Assembly: GCA_033064195.1 (NCBI GenBank)
Contig: JARBJD010000013.1
Location: forward strand, 310,001-374,000
DNA length: 64,000 nt
Direction of reading: 5' to 3'
DNA from: Blattamonas nauphoetae
Lineage: Eukaryota; Preaxostyla; Oxymonadida
Each line of letters opens with the position of its first letter. The first letter of the stretch is position 1. Below, in pieces: positions 1 to 11,778 of this stretch. A program made the translations under genes and the position numbers. The notes below the pieces were generated by a model. It was not told the DNA's origin. It saw only the letters and a program-made list of their open reading frames with translations, and ran no database searches.

Positions 1-2679
1 AAATCGGATAATTACATCGTTCATTCAACGATTCCAAACACAATTGAAAACGACAACGATTCTTCACTTGATTCACTTTTAATCCCATCTACAACTGATG
101 TAGTCACAATTACTGCCAATGATCGACACTATATTCGTGTCTCAAAACAAATTCGGCAGAACGAACTGGAAAGACAACGAATGAATGTCGATGCATTGTT
201 GGAAAAAGTGCATCTGGAGGGTGGTGAGATTACTCTTCGCACATTCACCACGTCAGATTGGCGGTTGGTCTTACAAGATTCAATCACGACCGATGATCTA
301 CAGCAAGGGTGTATCTCGCTTTTCAAACAAGTCAACTCCGGGATGACAATGACCCCGAATGACGTTTTTCACGCCGTCCATTTCCTGGAATACTCAACCA
401 TACACATCAAACATCGCAAATATCCCGACAACTCTCTCTTCAAAACCATATTCCCTGATGTGTCTCAATGTCGAACGAAACTGACGTCTGCTCTCACCAA
501 GCTCGTTTCCCATCCATCTGTCTCGCTCCGAACGGCTGCTCTCTCCTTCCTCGACGCTGAAATCTCGGAATCTTCCAAACAATTATCTCCTAGGATAGCT
601 ACCACACTCATGTTGCCCCAACTCTTCGAAAGCATGAAACCTCACGAAATACCAATTAATGGAACCACAATCGAGTTCCATCGCCGCGTCACAACGATTG
701 TGGACACTTTTACCGACGATTTACCTCGAGTGATCGTGTGTCATCCTCCCATCACATCCTACGCCACTCTCCACAAAATAGCCGCGTCTGAACCCGTAAA
801 TCCAGATTTCAAACCATTCTGCAACTATTTGCAGCATCTCATCGCCTCCCCAGCTTGTCCTCCTGATTGTCCCTCTGGGATCTCGCTCTTCTCGAAGATG
901 AAGATTTATCCCAGAAACATCAATTATTTTCACAGTAATTCCTTCCATCCGGGCCTTGAGCCAATTTTCTCTGAGCTGAGAAAGAATCTGACGGAAGAAC
1001 TTGCATCGTTGTTGGATCTTACCACCTCAAGGAAGACACTGCACCAGCTTCTCTTTGGTCAACGCAAAGAAAGAGATGAACACGGCTGGGTGGATACATT
1101 TGAAAACATCCTTGTTCGGCTGAGGAAGGGGAGACAAATCTCCGATTTGGGACTCCAATCGTTTCTGTGCTTCTTGTCAAATTGTCCGGAAACCATAAAT
1201 CCAATCATCCGAGCGGATGGAACATTCTCACTCAAAGTGGATGGCAAAGTCAAATCAACGTTGGAACTTCCCACATCGTTCATCAGCTCTCTCGTCACCA
1301 CTCGGCCACACTACGCCTCTGTCGTTCTCTCACTCTTCCATTGGTTATTCAGTGTGTACGATCCTGCGGCTCTCCTGATGGACTTCCAAAATGGTTGGTT
1401 CTCACAGTTGTTCGAAGCAGTCAATCCTTCGAAGCTGCCATTCACAAATGAATTCCTCCCTCTCCACACACAACTCGTCCACGTGATGAAGGAATATCTT
1501 GCGAAGATTCGAGAATATCCAGAATCGAAAGATCGTCCCCAAACTCGAAGAAACCTGAACAAGATCTGTCTCTCTTTCCGCAAAATCACGAAAGATTACC
1601 TCATCCATCTCTCACTCCATCCGTTCGCCTTGAAAACGAAATACAACTCCAACATCATTCTCGACTTCTTCGCTAACTTTTTCGGAATTACTCACAAACA
1701 GCGGGTCCTGACACAATTTCGAGTTGAAATGAGGAAAGAAATTGATGCATCTGCCCTCTCATCGCCATCACCACCCTTCATCCTCACGTCTGAACTTGTC
1801 TGTCATCTCACCGGCGACGAGATCATGAATGTTGTCGATCGAATTGTTGGTCTGATCGAAAGCGACTCTCCCATCTCTGACGACACCATCCTTCGGATCT
1901 GCGTGTTCCACACAAACCAACTGAAATGTGTGTATCTTCCGGAATTGTTCAGAAAGGCAGGAAGATCAACAGAACAATGCTTCCACACATTCAACTCTCT
2001 CCTCTCTCTCCCCTTCGACTATTTCGATCTCCATCCCATCAACTCTCTCCTCACCCCAAAACCAAAAACACTTCAGCCAACATTCGACGAGTGGGACGAT
2101 GTGGATCTGGCGATAGTTGGAATTGTGATGGCAACCATCCACGAGGACCGTCTCTCTTTCAAGTCTGCCTCGTCACAACTCCTCACATTTGGTGTTGAAG
2201 TCCTGCCCCAATTGTCGCACTGTGCGTCTCGACTGACTCTCTCGCAGCTCGAACAACTGCTCACTCCATCCATCGATCTTCTCCGCACATTCTATCTCCG
2301 ACTGTGTCCATCAACATATGAAGAAAGACAGCTATGTGAGCATGGATTCGTCAATCTGTACAGATTGAGTGAGAAGCACGTGATTACCCAGTGTCTCAGC
2401 AGGCTCGGATTCTTCTCTCGCATTGTCGATGGATTGTTGAATGATCGCCTTTTCTTCGATTGCAAATCTGTCCTCGATATCTTTCTCCATCAAGCACGTG
2501 CTTCAGGCAAGGAAGGAACAGACAGGAGGGCACTTCAAAGAACAGTACACCACTTTCTGGAGGAAGGCTGGCAGGATGCGGTGGACTTCGTCTTCGTCAA
2601 GAAGAAGGAAACATTCTATCGTAATGATCGAATCGAATATGTCAAGGAAATGATGCAGTTCCTTGGAGTCAATTTTTAA
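1..2679 (+). CDS. Large helical-repeat protein, copy 1 (5' end outside window)
   Basis: The frame is open from base 1; its first codons match residues about 25-60 of the sister copies (motifs DVVTITAND, RVSKQI, QNEL), so the gene starts upstream of the window. The visible 892 codons end at TAA (2677). The protein is Leu/Ser-rich and looks all-helical, like ARM/HEAT-type scaffolds; no catalytic motif is visible. Landmarks shared by all five copies are TTSDWRL near the N terminus, SDSPISDDTILRIC, LPELFRKAGRSTEQ, FDEWDDVDLA and, near the end, HFLEEGWQD followed by EMMQFLGVN. A cytoplasmic protein-binding role is inferred only from fold type. There is no nonsense codon in the visible part. About 80 bp after the stop lies a segment conserved after every copy (2761-2802). 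A minus-strand surface-gene fragment follows. Confidence 0.85.
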   Translation, partial: KSDNYIVHSTIPNTIENDNDSSLDSLLIPSTTDVVTITANDRHYIRVSKQIRQNELERQRMNVDALLEKVHLEGGEITLRTFTTSDWRLVLQDSITTDDLQQGCISLFKQVNSGMTMTPNDVFHAVHFLEYSTIHIKHRKYPDNSLFKTIFPDVSQCRTKLTSALTKLVSHPSVSLRTAALSFLDAEISESSKQLSPRIATTLMLPQLFESMKPHEIPINGTTIEFHRRVTTIVDTFTDDLPRVIVCHPPITSYATLHKIAASEPVNPDFKPFCNYLQHLIASPACPPDCPSGISLFSKMKIYPRNINYFHSNSFHPGLEPIFSELRKNLTEELASLLDLTTSRKTLHQLLFGQRKERDEHGWVDTFENILVRLRKGRQISDLGLQSFLCFLSNCPETINPIIRADGTFSLKVDGKVKSTLELPTSFISSLVTTRPHYASVVLSLFHWLFSVYDPAALLMDFQNGWFSQLFEAVNPSKLPFTNEFLPLHTQLVHVMKEYLAKIREYPESKDRPQTRRNLNKICLSFRKITKDYLIHLSLHPFALKTKYNSNIILDFFANFFGITHKQRVLTQFRVEMRKEIDASALSSPSPPFILTSELVCHLTGDEIMNVVDRIVGLIESDSPISDDTILRICVFHTNQLKCVYLPELFRKAGRSTEQCFHTFNSLLSLPFDYFDLHPINSLLTPKPKTLQPTFDEWDDVDLAIVGIVMATIHEDRLSFKSASSQLLTFGVEVLPQLSHCASRLTLSQLEQLLTPSIDLLRTFYLRLCPSTYEERQLCEHGFVNLYRLSEKHVITQCLSRLGFFSRIVDGLLNDRLFFDCKSVLDIFLHQARASGKEGTDRRALQRTVHHFLEEGWQDAVDFVFVKKKETFYRNDRIEYVKEMMQFLGVNF

Positions 2680-2760
2680 AAAGTTTGACCGATTTGTGTA
2701 TCACTCGTCATTCCGTCCATTCCTTCGCATTCGTCATCGTCGCACACAGACGTCCTTAAC

Positions 2761-2802
2761 ACATTCATTGTTCATGTCATTTCATTGGGAACACTTATTT
2801 CA
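2761..2802 (+). promoter_or_regulatory. Conserved 3'-flank element of the large helical-repeat family
   Basis: A ~40-bp segment built on ACATTCATTGTTCA followed by CATTTCATT recurs 50-110 bp after the stop of all five copies: here, 6703-6744, 23431-23468, 56331-56373 and 59325-59364. The surrounding bases have diverged much more. It may be a 3'UTR or RNA 3'-end signal, or simply mark the edge of the duplicated unit; which one is not shown. Confidence 0.5.
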
Positions 2803-2811
2803 TTTTGTCTG

Positions 2812-3710
2812 TCAAGTCGTCGTGAGTGGGTGTGTTCTTCTTTCCAAACCCATCGCTTTCGACACATTTTCCATCGACGGAATGAACAGCAGGGAAGACG
2901 ACGACTCTATCTCAACGAACCGCCAGTCCATCCAGCACTCCTCCGTCCACATCCACGGACTCACGTTCGCTCGAATTGGGTCAGACAGTGACACTCCGTC
3001 CACTGAATGCAGCGAGTCAATCTCAACTCGGTTTCCTCTTCCGGTGCACATGAGGTTGTGTTGAACAGGCCAGCCATTCGCAGCAAACGACACGTTCGAT
3101 ACGAAAAACGACGATGCGCGACCTGTCAACAGCACAGAACCAGTCGGACAGCGAACGAAGGAGGACGATTCGAGGCGAGCTTTGGAGTGGGTGAACCAGA
3201 CAGCCACACATGCCTTGCTGCACATCTCTTCCGTGATCTCTGTGTTGGATGGTTGAGATTGAATCCGTGTGGAATTGTCTTGCGGTGTGACGATCTCTCC
3301 CACTCCCCCCTGCCCCTCAATCCGCGTTCCGTTGATCAGCACTGTCGAGCAGTAGAAATACAGCAAGTTCCCGTGCTGAACATATCCTCGCAGCTCGCAC
3401 TCCGAAATCGAACACTTCGACAGAGTGATCTCTGCTTGTGTTTCTTCGCTTCCCATCTCCCGACGACTCTCCAACACACACGCCCCGCTGTTGATTCTGC
3501 TGATTCCGCGGAAGGACGTGTTTGAGATGAAAGCAACCAGCGCGAACTCGGCTGACAATTCGGCTTTCACTTCTCGGGTCAGAAGAAGCCACGACCCGTC
3601 AACAACTTGTGTCTGCCCCATGCGGCAGTGCGACATCATAAATTGGGATGCTCTGAACTGAACGCCGACGAAGATTGGGTTCTCTGTGAAGACAGGAAGT
3701 TGGTTGGGAT
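2812..3710 (-). pseudogene. Internal fragment of a beta-helix surface-protein gene (fragment A)
   Basis: The minus strand is open for about 275 codons (3639-2812) with short beta-strand repeats typical of the surface proteins at 41.8-63.7 kb (FALVAFISNTSFRGISR, SKCSISECELRGYV, SFFVSNVSFAANGW). It has no signal peptide, no membrane segment and no plausible end, so it is a piece of a gene, not a gene. Similarity to fragment B (6915-8566) runs from about 2900 to 3709 and then stops abruptly. It keeps a single copy of AATCCGCG at 3319-3326, which is the undisturbed version of the site where fragment B carries a transposon. It lies just downstream of helical-repeat copy 1, as fragment B does after copy 2, so the pair was copied as a unit. 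Confidence 0.7.
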
Positions 3711-3734
3711 TGGTGTTTCTCTCGCATTTGTGTG

Positions 3735-3897
3735 TCTCCTCTTATTGTTCTCCTTTTCGTGATTATCATTTCCTCACACTATCTTATAGCACGTCGTCTT
3801 TCGGTTTTCGAGAGAAATTCTGACGTCACTCGAGTGAAACAGTGAATTGGTACATCGGGAATGGAATGGAGGGACTTCTTGGGCAGATCCATCCAAA
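3735..3897 (+). promoter_or_regulatory. Conserved 5' flank of large-family copy 2
   Basis: About 160 bp upstream of the ATG can be aligned with the flank of copy 3 (20465-20627): TTTTCGTGATTA, CTCACACT, CGGTTTTC, GACGTCACTC/GGCGTCACTC, and GGACTTCTTGGGCAGATCCATC directly before the start. Copies 4 and 5 keep only the last GGGCAGATCCATCC-type stretch. It probably contains the promoter and 5' leader; no TATA-like box was identified. Confidence 0.45.
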
Positions 3898-6630
3898 ATG
3901 CCTCCCAAGCATAAATTAGGGAGAAAGCACAGCAAAACACAATCAGATACTCGGATTCAAAGTGGTCCATCTTCGAAATCGAACAAAACCATCGTTAATT
4001 CAACAATTCAGAACAACATCGAAAACGACAACGAATCCTCGCTTGATCGACATCCAATCCCATCTGCAACTGATGTAGTCACAATTACTGCCAATGATTG
4101 ACACTATGTTCGTGTCTCAAAACAGATTCTGCAGAACGAACTGAGGCGAAAGCGAATCAGTGTCGAAGCACTGTTGGAAAAAGTACAACTGGAGGGTGAT
4201 GAGATGAGTCTTCCTGCCTCCATCACGTCAGACTGGAGATTGATCTTGCAAGATTCAATTGCAACAGAGGATCTGCGGCAAGGGTGTATCTCGCTATTCG
4301 AGCAGGTCAACTCCGGATTGAACCTGACGCCAAATGAAGTTTTTCGCGCCGTACATTTCCTGAAATACGCAACTATACATGCCAGATATCGCGAATATCC
4401 CCACCAACATCTTCTTGAAACCATATTCCCTGAGGAGGAAAAAAGCCAAACAAAACTGACGTCTGCTCTCATCAAACTGGTTTGTCATCCATCTGACAAG
4501 CTCCGAACAGCTGCTCTCACCTTCTTCGCCGTTGGACTATCGAGTTCTTCACCGATCTTCACTCTCGCAGTGGCTGCCGCAGGTTTGTTGCCCCAACTCT
4601 TCAAATGCCTGAAGCCACAAGAAGTGCCACTAAATCGAACAACGATCGATTTCCACCGCCACATCACATCGATTGTGGACAAATTCTTCCACTGTCCGCC
4701 ATTCTTATTCAAACACGAAAAAATCTCAACAAAAACCGTTGATCTCAATTTCAAACCATGCTTCAACTATTTGCGGTATCTCCTCGCCTCCCCAGCTTGC
4801 CCTCCTGATTATCCCTCTGGAATATCGCTCTTGTCGAAGATGACCACCTATGACAAAAACATCAAATTTTTTCAGACCAATTTGTTCCATCCGGACCTTG
4901 AGCCCTTTTTCTCTGAGCTGAGAAAGACTTTGACGGAAGAACTTGCATCGTCATTGGATCTTACCACCTCAAGGGAGACACTGCACCAGCTTCTCTTTGG
5001 TGAACGGAGAAAGAAGGACGAACTCGGCTGGACGCGGGCATTTCCAAGTATTCTTATTCGACTGAGCGAGGGGAGACATTTGTCCGATTTGGGACTCCAC
5101 GCTTTTTTGTTATTCATGTCAAATCGACCGGGTGGTGTGAAATCTGTGCTCCAGCCAGGCGGAACATTCTCAATCGAAGTGGACGGCAAAGTTCAAGCAA
5201 CGTTGGAACTTCCCACATCGTTCATCAGCGCTCTCATCCTCACTCGGCCACTCTACGCCGCTGCCATTCTCATCCACTTCCATAAGGTCGTGACTCTGAT
5301 CGATCCTGCGACTCTCCTGATGGACTTACAAATTGGCTGGTTCTCCAAATTGTTCGATGCGGTCACTCCTTCGAAGTTGCCATTCACGAATGAGTTCCTT
5401 CCTCTCCACACACCACTCGTCCGCGTGATGAAGGAGTATCTCGGCAGAATGCGAAAATATGCAGAATCGAAAGAGCATGATCCATCTCGAAGCGATTTGG
5501 ACGAGATCTGTCTCTCTTTCCACAAACATACGAAAGAGTACCTCGTCCATCTCTCCCTCCATCCATTCGTCTTGATAACACAATACTGTCCCAACCCCAT
5601 CCTTGACTTCTTCACAGATTTCTTTGGACCAGACCTCGAAAACAGCGTGACGAAGCCCTTTCGCGATGAAGTGAGGAAGACAATGGATGAGGCTGCCCTC
5701 TCATGGCCATCACCATTCTTCATCCTCACATCTGAACTTGTTTGTCGCCTCACTGACGAAGAGATCATGAAAGTTGTGGACAGAATTGTTGCTCTGCTCG
5801 AAAGCGACTCTCCCATCTCTGACGACACAATCCTTCGGATCTGCGCGTTCCACACGAACCAACTGAAATGTGTGTATCTTCCGGAATTGTTCAGAAAAGC
5901 GGGGAGATCAACCGAACAATACTTCTACGCATTCGAGTGTCTCCTCTCTCTCCCCTTCGACTATTTCACACTCTGTCCCATCAACTGTCTCCTCAAACCA
6001 AAACCAAAGACACTTCAGCCAACATTCGACGAGTGGGACGATGTGGATCTTTCGACAGTGGGTGTTGTGATGCCAACCATCCACGCGAACCACATCTCAT
6101 TTGACTCTGCCTCGTCGCAACTCCTCAAATTTGCTGTCGAAATATTCCCGCAACTGTCGCACTGTGCGTCTCGGCTGAATCTCTCGCAGCTCGAACGACT
6201 TCTTTATCCTTCAATCGACCTTTTCTTCAAATTCTACATCCAACAATTCTCCTCGCGCTCTGGAAGAAGGAAGGATCAAATTGAAGTGTTCATTGGACTC
6301 AGAAGATTGTGTGAGCAGTGCGTGATTGCCCAGTGTCTCGGCCGGATCGGATTCTTCTCTCGCATTGTCAATGGATTGCTCGATGACGATCTTTTCTCCG
6401 AATGCAAATATGTCATCGATATCTTTCTCCGTCAAGCACGACATTCTTCCGATGAAAAGCCGGATAAGAAGACACTTCGACGAATAAGTCGACACTTTCT
6501 GGAGGAAGGCTGGCAAGATGTTCTGGACTTCCTCTTGGTCACGAAGCAGGATTCAAACCAAGTCAGAGATCGAATTGAACATGTCATGGAAATGATGCAA
6601 TTTCATGGTGTGAATGTTGAAACCATATAA
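3898..6630 (+). pseudogene. Large helical-repeat protein, copy 2, with one in-frame TGA
   Basis: The start MPPKHKLGRKHSKTQ matches copies 3-5 and is preceded by the conserved GGCAGATCCATCC leader. The frame would give 910 residues, but codon 68 is TGA (4099-4101) where paralogs have CGA (Arg) in the context TAND-R-HYVRVSK. Everything after it, from 4102 to TAA at 6628, is open and conserved, including SDSPISDDTILRICAFHTNQ, LPELFRKAGRSTEQ, FDEWDDVDLS and FLEEGWQDVLDFLLV. Translation could restart at the ATG at 4204 or earlier alternatives, giving a protein without the basic N terminus. With one change in 910 codons the loss looks recent; read-through or RNA change cannot be excluded. Tandem with copy 1 and followed by surface fragment B. 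Confidence 0.75.
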
Positions 6631-6914
6631 ATCATTGAGATGACACTCACTGATCCCATCCACTCCGTTTCATTCGTCTTCGTCGCATACGAGGACCTTA
6701 ACACATTCATTGTTCATGTCATTTCATTAGGAACACTTATTTCACAACTCTTATCTCAAAAATCGGTTTTGGTGAAGAATACACAATTCAGCTTGTCAAG
6801 CTCGACTCTCTTCTCCTCATTTAGTGTGGCCCCCACATCGCTTCGGATCATCAGGAACTCCTCATCGCCCCAGCGTTGAAGGAGCGAGGACGATGCTCGA
6901 CAGGAGTAGAGGAG

Positions 6915-8566
6915 GGACGTTGGCAACTCCATCTCAACGAACCACCCACCCATCCAGCACTCCTCTGTCTACAAATACAAACTCGCGTTCGCTCGAATTG
7001 GGTCTGACAGTGACAATCCATCCACAGAATCCAGCGAGTCAATCTCAACACAGTTACCTCTTCCGGTGCACACGAGGTTGTGTTGAAGATGCCATCCATT
7101 CGCAGCAAACGACACGTTCGACACGAAAAGCGACGATGAGCGACCTGTCAGCTGGACAGCACCTGTCGGGCTGCGAAGGAAGGAGGACGATTCGAGGCGG
7201 GCTTTGGAGTGAGTGAACCAGACAGCCACGCCTGTCTTGCTGCACATCTCTCCCGTGATCTCTGCGATGGATGGATGAGATTGAATCCGTTTCGAATTGT
7301 CATGTGGTGTGTCGATCTCTCCCATTCCTCCCTGCCCCTCAATCCGCGGGCATGTATGTACCCTGTAGGGGATCGGGAGACTGTAGGGGATTGGGACCCT
7401 GTAGGGGGTGGATAGGGACTCTGTAGGGGATTTTTGAACTCTGTAGGGGACGGCTTAACTTGGTGTTCTCGACTCACTCCGCTCTCTGAAGTGAACAGAA
7501 AACAAAACCGAGATTCCAACTCCGGTGATAATGTCTTTTTTCATCTTTGTGTGAATTACTCTATTATCAGCTATAATTTCACTCATATTCTCATTCTTTT
7601 TGCATTTCATCCATCAAATTCAACTTCATTTTTCGTCAAAGTCATTGATGGTCGTGATCCTTGATCAAGACCACAACAACATCACTGGCTATCATCACCT
7701 CAAACGGACACCAACGTCGCTAATTACCTTTCATTTCGCATATATTCACTGTTTCTCTTCGTTTATTCTGTATAGTCGACCAAGAAACAAGGTTGATCGT
7801 GAGATCGGGATGTGATCAAAAGTGTTTGAGAAAATACACAAGTTCCTCCAAACGGATATTTCCATTTATTTCTCCAAAGATGCCACACCAAAAGAAGTTT
7901 GAAAATTTTCATAATCCCCCATCTCATACTGTCTCCATGGCTCATAATTGCTCAATCCCCTACAGGGTCCCGATCCCCTACAGGGTACATCCATGCCAAT
8001 CCGCGTTCCGTTGATCAGCACTGTCGAGCGGTAGAAATACAACAAGTTCCCGTGCTGAACATATCCTCGCAGCTCGCACTCCGAAATCGAACACTTCGAC
8101 AGAGTGATCTCAGCTTGCGTTTCTTCGCTTCCCATCTCCCGACGACTCTCCAACACACACGCCCCGCTGTTGATTCTGCTGATTCCGCAGAAGGACGTGT
8201 TTGAGATGAAAGCAACCAGCGCGAACTCGGCTGACAATTCGGCTTTCACTTCTCGGGTCAGAAGAAGCCACGACCCGTCAACAACTTGTGTCTGTCCACA
8301 CGGTAGTGCGACATCATGAATTGGGATGCTCTGAACTGAACGCCGACAACGATTGGGTTCTCTGTGAAGACAGGAAGTTGGTTGGGATTCTCGGTTGATG
8401 CGAAGAACGACACCGAATCGAACTCCACGTCGGAATCGGTGAACTCGAAGAGAGGAGGGAAGTGGAGAGTGTTGAGCTGGGCGGTGGCAGGGGCCGAGAT
8501 CACACAATCGGAGAAGGTCACTGTGCTGCTCTTTCCAGTCCTTTTCAACTGTCATATCATCAGTCA
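6915..8566 (-). pseudogene. Internal fragment of a beta-helix surface-protein gene (fragment B), split by a transposon
   Basis: The minus-strand reading (8548-8258 and, one frame over, 8300-8006, then 7345-6969) is a close relative of fragment A: VVDGSWLLLTREVKAELSAE, SKCSISECELRGYV, SFFVSNVSFAANGW-like strings. It is longer at its upstream end, adding CVISAPATAQLNTLHFPP and FTDSDVEFDSVSFF. A 1-bp length difference from fragment A near 8290 breaks the frame, and a 649-bp DNA transposon sits at 7349-7997. The upstream side ends abruptly at the inverted repeat at 8568. No signal peptide or membrane segment is present, so this is a decaying partial copy. Confidence 0.7.
7349..7997. mobile_element. 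649-bp non-autonomous DNA transposon with 8-bp target duplication
   Basis: The ends are inverted repeats: GGCATGTATGTACCCTGTAG at 7349 and, inverted, GGCATGGATGTACCCTGTAG at 7997, continuing into GGGATCGGGA. Subterminal CTGTAGGGGA motifs repeat five times at the left and twice, inverted, at the right. It is flanked by AATCCGCG at 7341-7348 and 7998-8005, while fragment A has one AATCCGCG (3319-3326), an empty site. No transposase frame is visible inside. An 8-bp duplication fits hAT-type elements, but the GGCATG terminus is not a typical hAT end, so the superfamily is open. Confidence 0.85.
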
Positions 8567-8712
8567 CGGACAAAAGTTTACGGGCACCCTTGTTCGCGTT
8601 TATGAACAATCACTTTTTTCTAGTTTTTTAACAAACACTTCAAAACAATGAAAGAATGTTATTTCTCTAATATATTGCAATAATAGTCTGTTGAAGTGAA
8701 AAACATGGTGAG

Positions 8713-9297
8713 AGATTGAAGAGACCTGGGATGAAAATTATGTGGCGGCAACCTACACTGCTCTCCTCTTTCAGGGAGAGGAGAAGTGATCAGTGGAGTG
8801 AGTTTCTCCCATGAAAACGATCAGTCTCCTCTCCTCATAGAGATACAGTTGGAGATGTGATGAAAATGAGTGAAAATTTGTTTCGTGATCTCCCCTCTAC
8901 TAGCCTTGTCGACACACCAAACACTCCCAATGCTCTTGCGAACGAAGATAATGATTTCATTTGCTTATTTGTGAAGAGTTGTAGAGAGACTTCGATCGTG
9001 TCATGTTCGTCAACCTTCGTACGAACAGCTAATGACTGGAATCCATTGGGTGGAGACGGAATCCACACTCTGATGATCAGATGGAGTGTTTGGTGTGTCG
9101 ACAAGTCTAGTAGAGGGGAGATCACGAAACAAATTTTCACTCATTTTCATCACATCTCCAACTGTATCTCTATGAGGAGAGGAGACTGATCGTTTTCATG
9201 GGAGAAACTCACTCCACTGATCACTTCTCCTCTCCCTGAAAGAGGAGAGCAGTGTAGGTTGCCGCCACATAATTTTCATCCCAGGTCTCTTCAATCT
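8713..9297. repeat. Long palindrome: 215-bp arms around a 155-bp loop
   Basis: Arms 8713-8927 and 9083-9297 are inverted copies with a single visible mismatch (TAGCCTTG against TAGACTTG). The flanks fit together: GTTGAAGTGAAAAACATGGT before the left arm and GTGTAGTTCTCATTG after the right arm are contiguous in a nearby inverted copy at about 9720-9779. This shows that the palindrome was inserted into an older ~58-bp inverted-repeat structure. It has no gene and resembles a foldback/MITE-type element. Both strands would form a large hairpin. Confidence 0.75.
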
Positions 9298-10046
9298 GTG
9301 TAGTTCTCATTGAAATAATCCTCGCGTCACAAAATCGTACTGACGCAGTAATTCTCCTAAAAAATTATCTTTCTTCGTTTATCATCCCTAAATACATCAT
9401 TTCTGAACTTTTTTCAATTTCATAAAAACATAGAAGTTGTCACGATCAACTCTGAAATCTCACGTTTTTTCAATTTTTCTCTTTAATGGATGTATTTTGT
9501 CCATTGTTTCACATAGAGACCTCTTTTTTTGTTGTTTTCCATCCTTTCCCTGTCTTTGAACTTGTTTTGCAATAAAAAGTGTGCAAAAATGTGCTGATCT
9601 TAGAAAGGCCATTTCATGCGCGATCAGGCTTGAAATCTATAAATTCACCTTTCTTATGTGTACTCAACAACTAAATCTGAATTCAGTAAAATTTGATTTT
9701 TTTCCACGCTCATATATTATTTGCATCATTTCATTGAGATTTACACATCTCTCACCATGTTTTTCACTTCAACATCATCGGATAAACACGCAACTTCGGG
9801 AAAACCCGCAACTCCATATTCTAACAACCGAAGTTAACTTGTGTGTTCATCTTTTCGGAATCAAGTACGAATCATCATTAAAGTCTAAATTCAAATGATT
9901 ACCTCTAAATTTTACTTCATCATTTCGAAAGTTCTCATTGTGGGTTAATTTTTGTACAAAAAAATGACTCCACCTGTCTTAAAACAAACTGATATACTCA
10001 CGGACGAACAATCTCTCTCTCAACTCGAATCTCCCTCACATCTCTT

Positions 10047-11300
10047 GTGAATACCCAACACGTATTTGCTGATTCTTGTTTTGAACACAAACTCTTCCAG
10101 ATCTCAGCTGCTGTGAGTCTGGAAGCATCCAGCATCAATGAAGGATTTATCGGAGATACTCTCTACCTTCTCAAAACACTGATTATTATGCATCGTGAAT
10201 CGCATTTTGGGAGGAATTGCTCACGCTTCGAGTTGTCCGCTCTGTTCGTCCTCATTCCGATCATTTTGGACATCGTCACCAAAACTTTTACGGATACATA
10301 TGAATCGACGGAAAACCAATCAAATTACGATTGAAATGATGCTAGAACTCGTGACCGAGTCGATGAGTCTTCTCTCGTTGGAGGGATCTCCTGAATCAAG
10401 AAATACCTTGGGCGTGGATATCGAGCAATCTCGGCGGAAATGCAAACGCACGTCACTTTTGAAGGAGATCACAAGAATAGATGAAAGCCGCATGTTTCCT
10501 GAGCATGTTCAGCTTGTCACTCCCTCTGGCCCCGCAGAAGTTTCACTCAGCCCTTTCACCCTGGATTCTCTGCAACAGACGTTGTCGCTCCTCATTGCTG
10601 ACTTTAAGAACCATCATATTCATCAGACTCCAACCGCCACGATCCTCTCGTCGACGCCTCAGAATTCCCAAATTGAGCAGAAATCGCAAGATCTCTTCAA
10701 TCTCTTGGATTCCATTATTCTCCTTCAATCCACTCGTCCGTTCTCGAGTCCACTAATCTCGATTTATGTCCAGCATACGCACTTCTCTCGACTCGATTCC
10801 GTCTGGCTCTTCGTATTCGCGACAATTCAATCCACTCTCTCATTGCTTTCGTTTTCATCAAAAAATCTTTCATCTTCATCGTCCTAAACACTGCCTACCA
10901 CCACTCTTCCCTCCAATTCTTCCCATTCACTCTCCATCACCATCCCTTCCTCGTATCTCCGTTCACACTTCATACAATCGCCTCATTTGCTCAAATTTAT
11001 GTCAACAGTCCTACCAAAACACTAAACTTTTGGGCGTCTTCCTGTCTGTCCCGCTGTTTCAGCCAACGTCACTCGTCCACGTTTCTCCATCCTCCCACGC
11101 CAACCTTTCGCCAAATACACTTAAACAATAATCCAACTCAGACTTCTCATCTCTCTGGACACATCCGATCTCACACGACAAGCACCAAACCAGCGACAGC
11201 GACACACTCTCTCCAATACTCTCAAACTCGATCCCATCTGGCTGCTCGACAAGTTTGTGATGCAATGATATCCCACTCGGACTGATGGAGCAGATTCTTA
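10047..11300 (+). pseudogene. Decayed helical-repeat-like coding sequence of unknown identity
   Basis: Successive plus-strand frames read like parts of one helical protein: 10047-10334 (LFQISAAVSLEASS, NEGFIGDTLYLLK), 10333-10887 (MMLELVTESMSLLSLEG, SPFTLDSLQQTLSLL), about 10790-11283 (LALRIRDNSIHSLIAF, FTLHTIASFAQIYV) and around 11150 (NTLKLDPIWLLDKFVMQ). The frame changes several times without obvious splice sites for every change, so I call it a remnant, though short introns like those of 37.2-41.0 kb could explain part of it. It lies inside the 3.7-kb inverted-repeat element, so it may be captured sequence. No function can be assigned. Confidence 0.35.
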
Positions 11301-11582
11301 CGAAGCTACTCCAACCACGTGATTTGATTGAGAATGAGACTGATTCTGTCTCTCACAAGGATCCTGCTTTTCACCATTCTCCCCAACACGGAAATCAACA
11401 CCATCACGTCAAGTTTACAATACAGAGGAGCAAGCTGAGGATGATGGTATGACCGGATCAGATTGGTCAAAAGAAACAAAACTGACTCACTCCCTTCAAA
11501 ACGTTCGATCTCAACGATTCTTTTGCTGTGCAACCATTTCAGGAGCCCTCACACAACTCGCAGGACGAGCTCGAATCATTCG

Positions 11583-11778
11583 TTGAAACATCTCGCCCAC
11601 TCTGCCCTCCTTCAACCCTGTCGTCCACTCTGCCCTCCTTCCGCCCTGTCGTCCACTCTGCCCTCCTTCCGCCCTGTCGTCCACTCTGCCCTCCTTCCGC
11701 CCTGTCGTCCACTCTGCCCTCCTTCCGCCCTGTCGCCCACTCTGCCCTCCTTTCACCATCTCGCCCACTCTGCCCTCC
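11583..11778 (+). repeat. 28-bp minisatellite, seven units
   Basis: Seven tandem units of 28 bp end in CACTCTGCCCTCC; the central units (CCTTCCGCCCTGTCGTC plus that end) are nearly identical and the outer ones have diverged. Because 28 is not a multiple of three, each frame reads all phases in turn; the overlapping frames here are open by composition and are not evidence of a gene. Confidence 0.9.

Noticed and set aside
11583-11778. CRISPR-like array
   Set aside because: The units are directly adjacent with no unique spacers, so it is a plain minisatellite; the same holds for 37037-37133.
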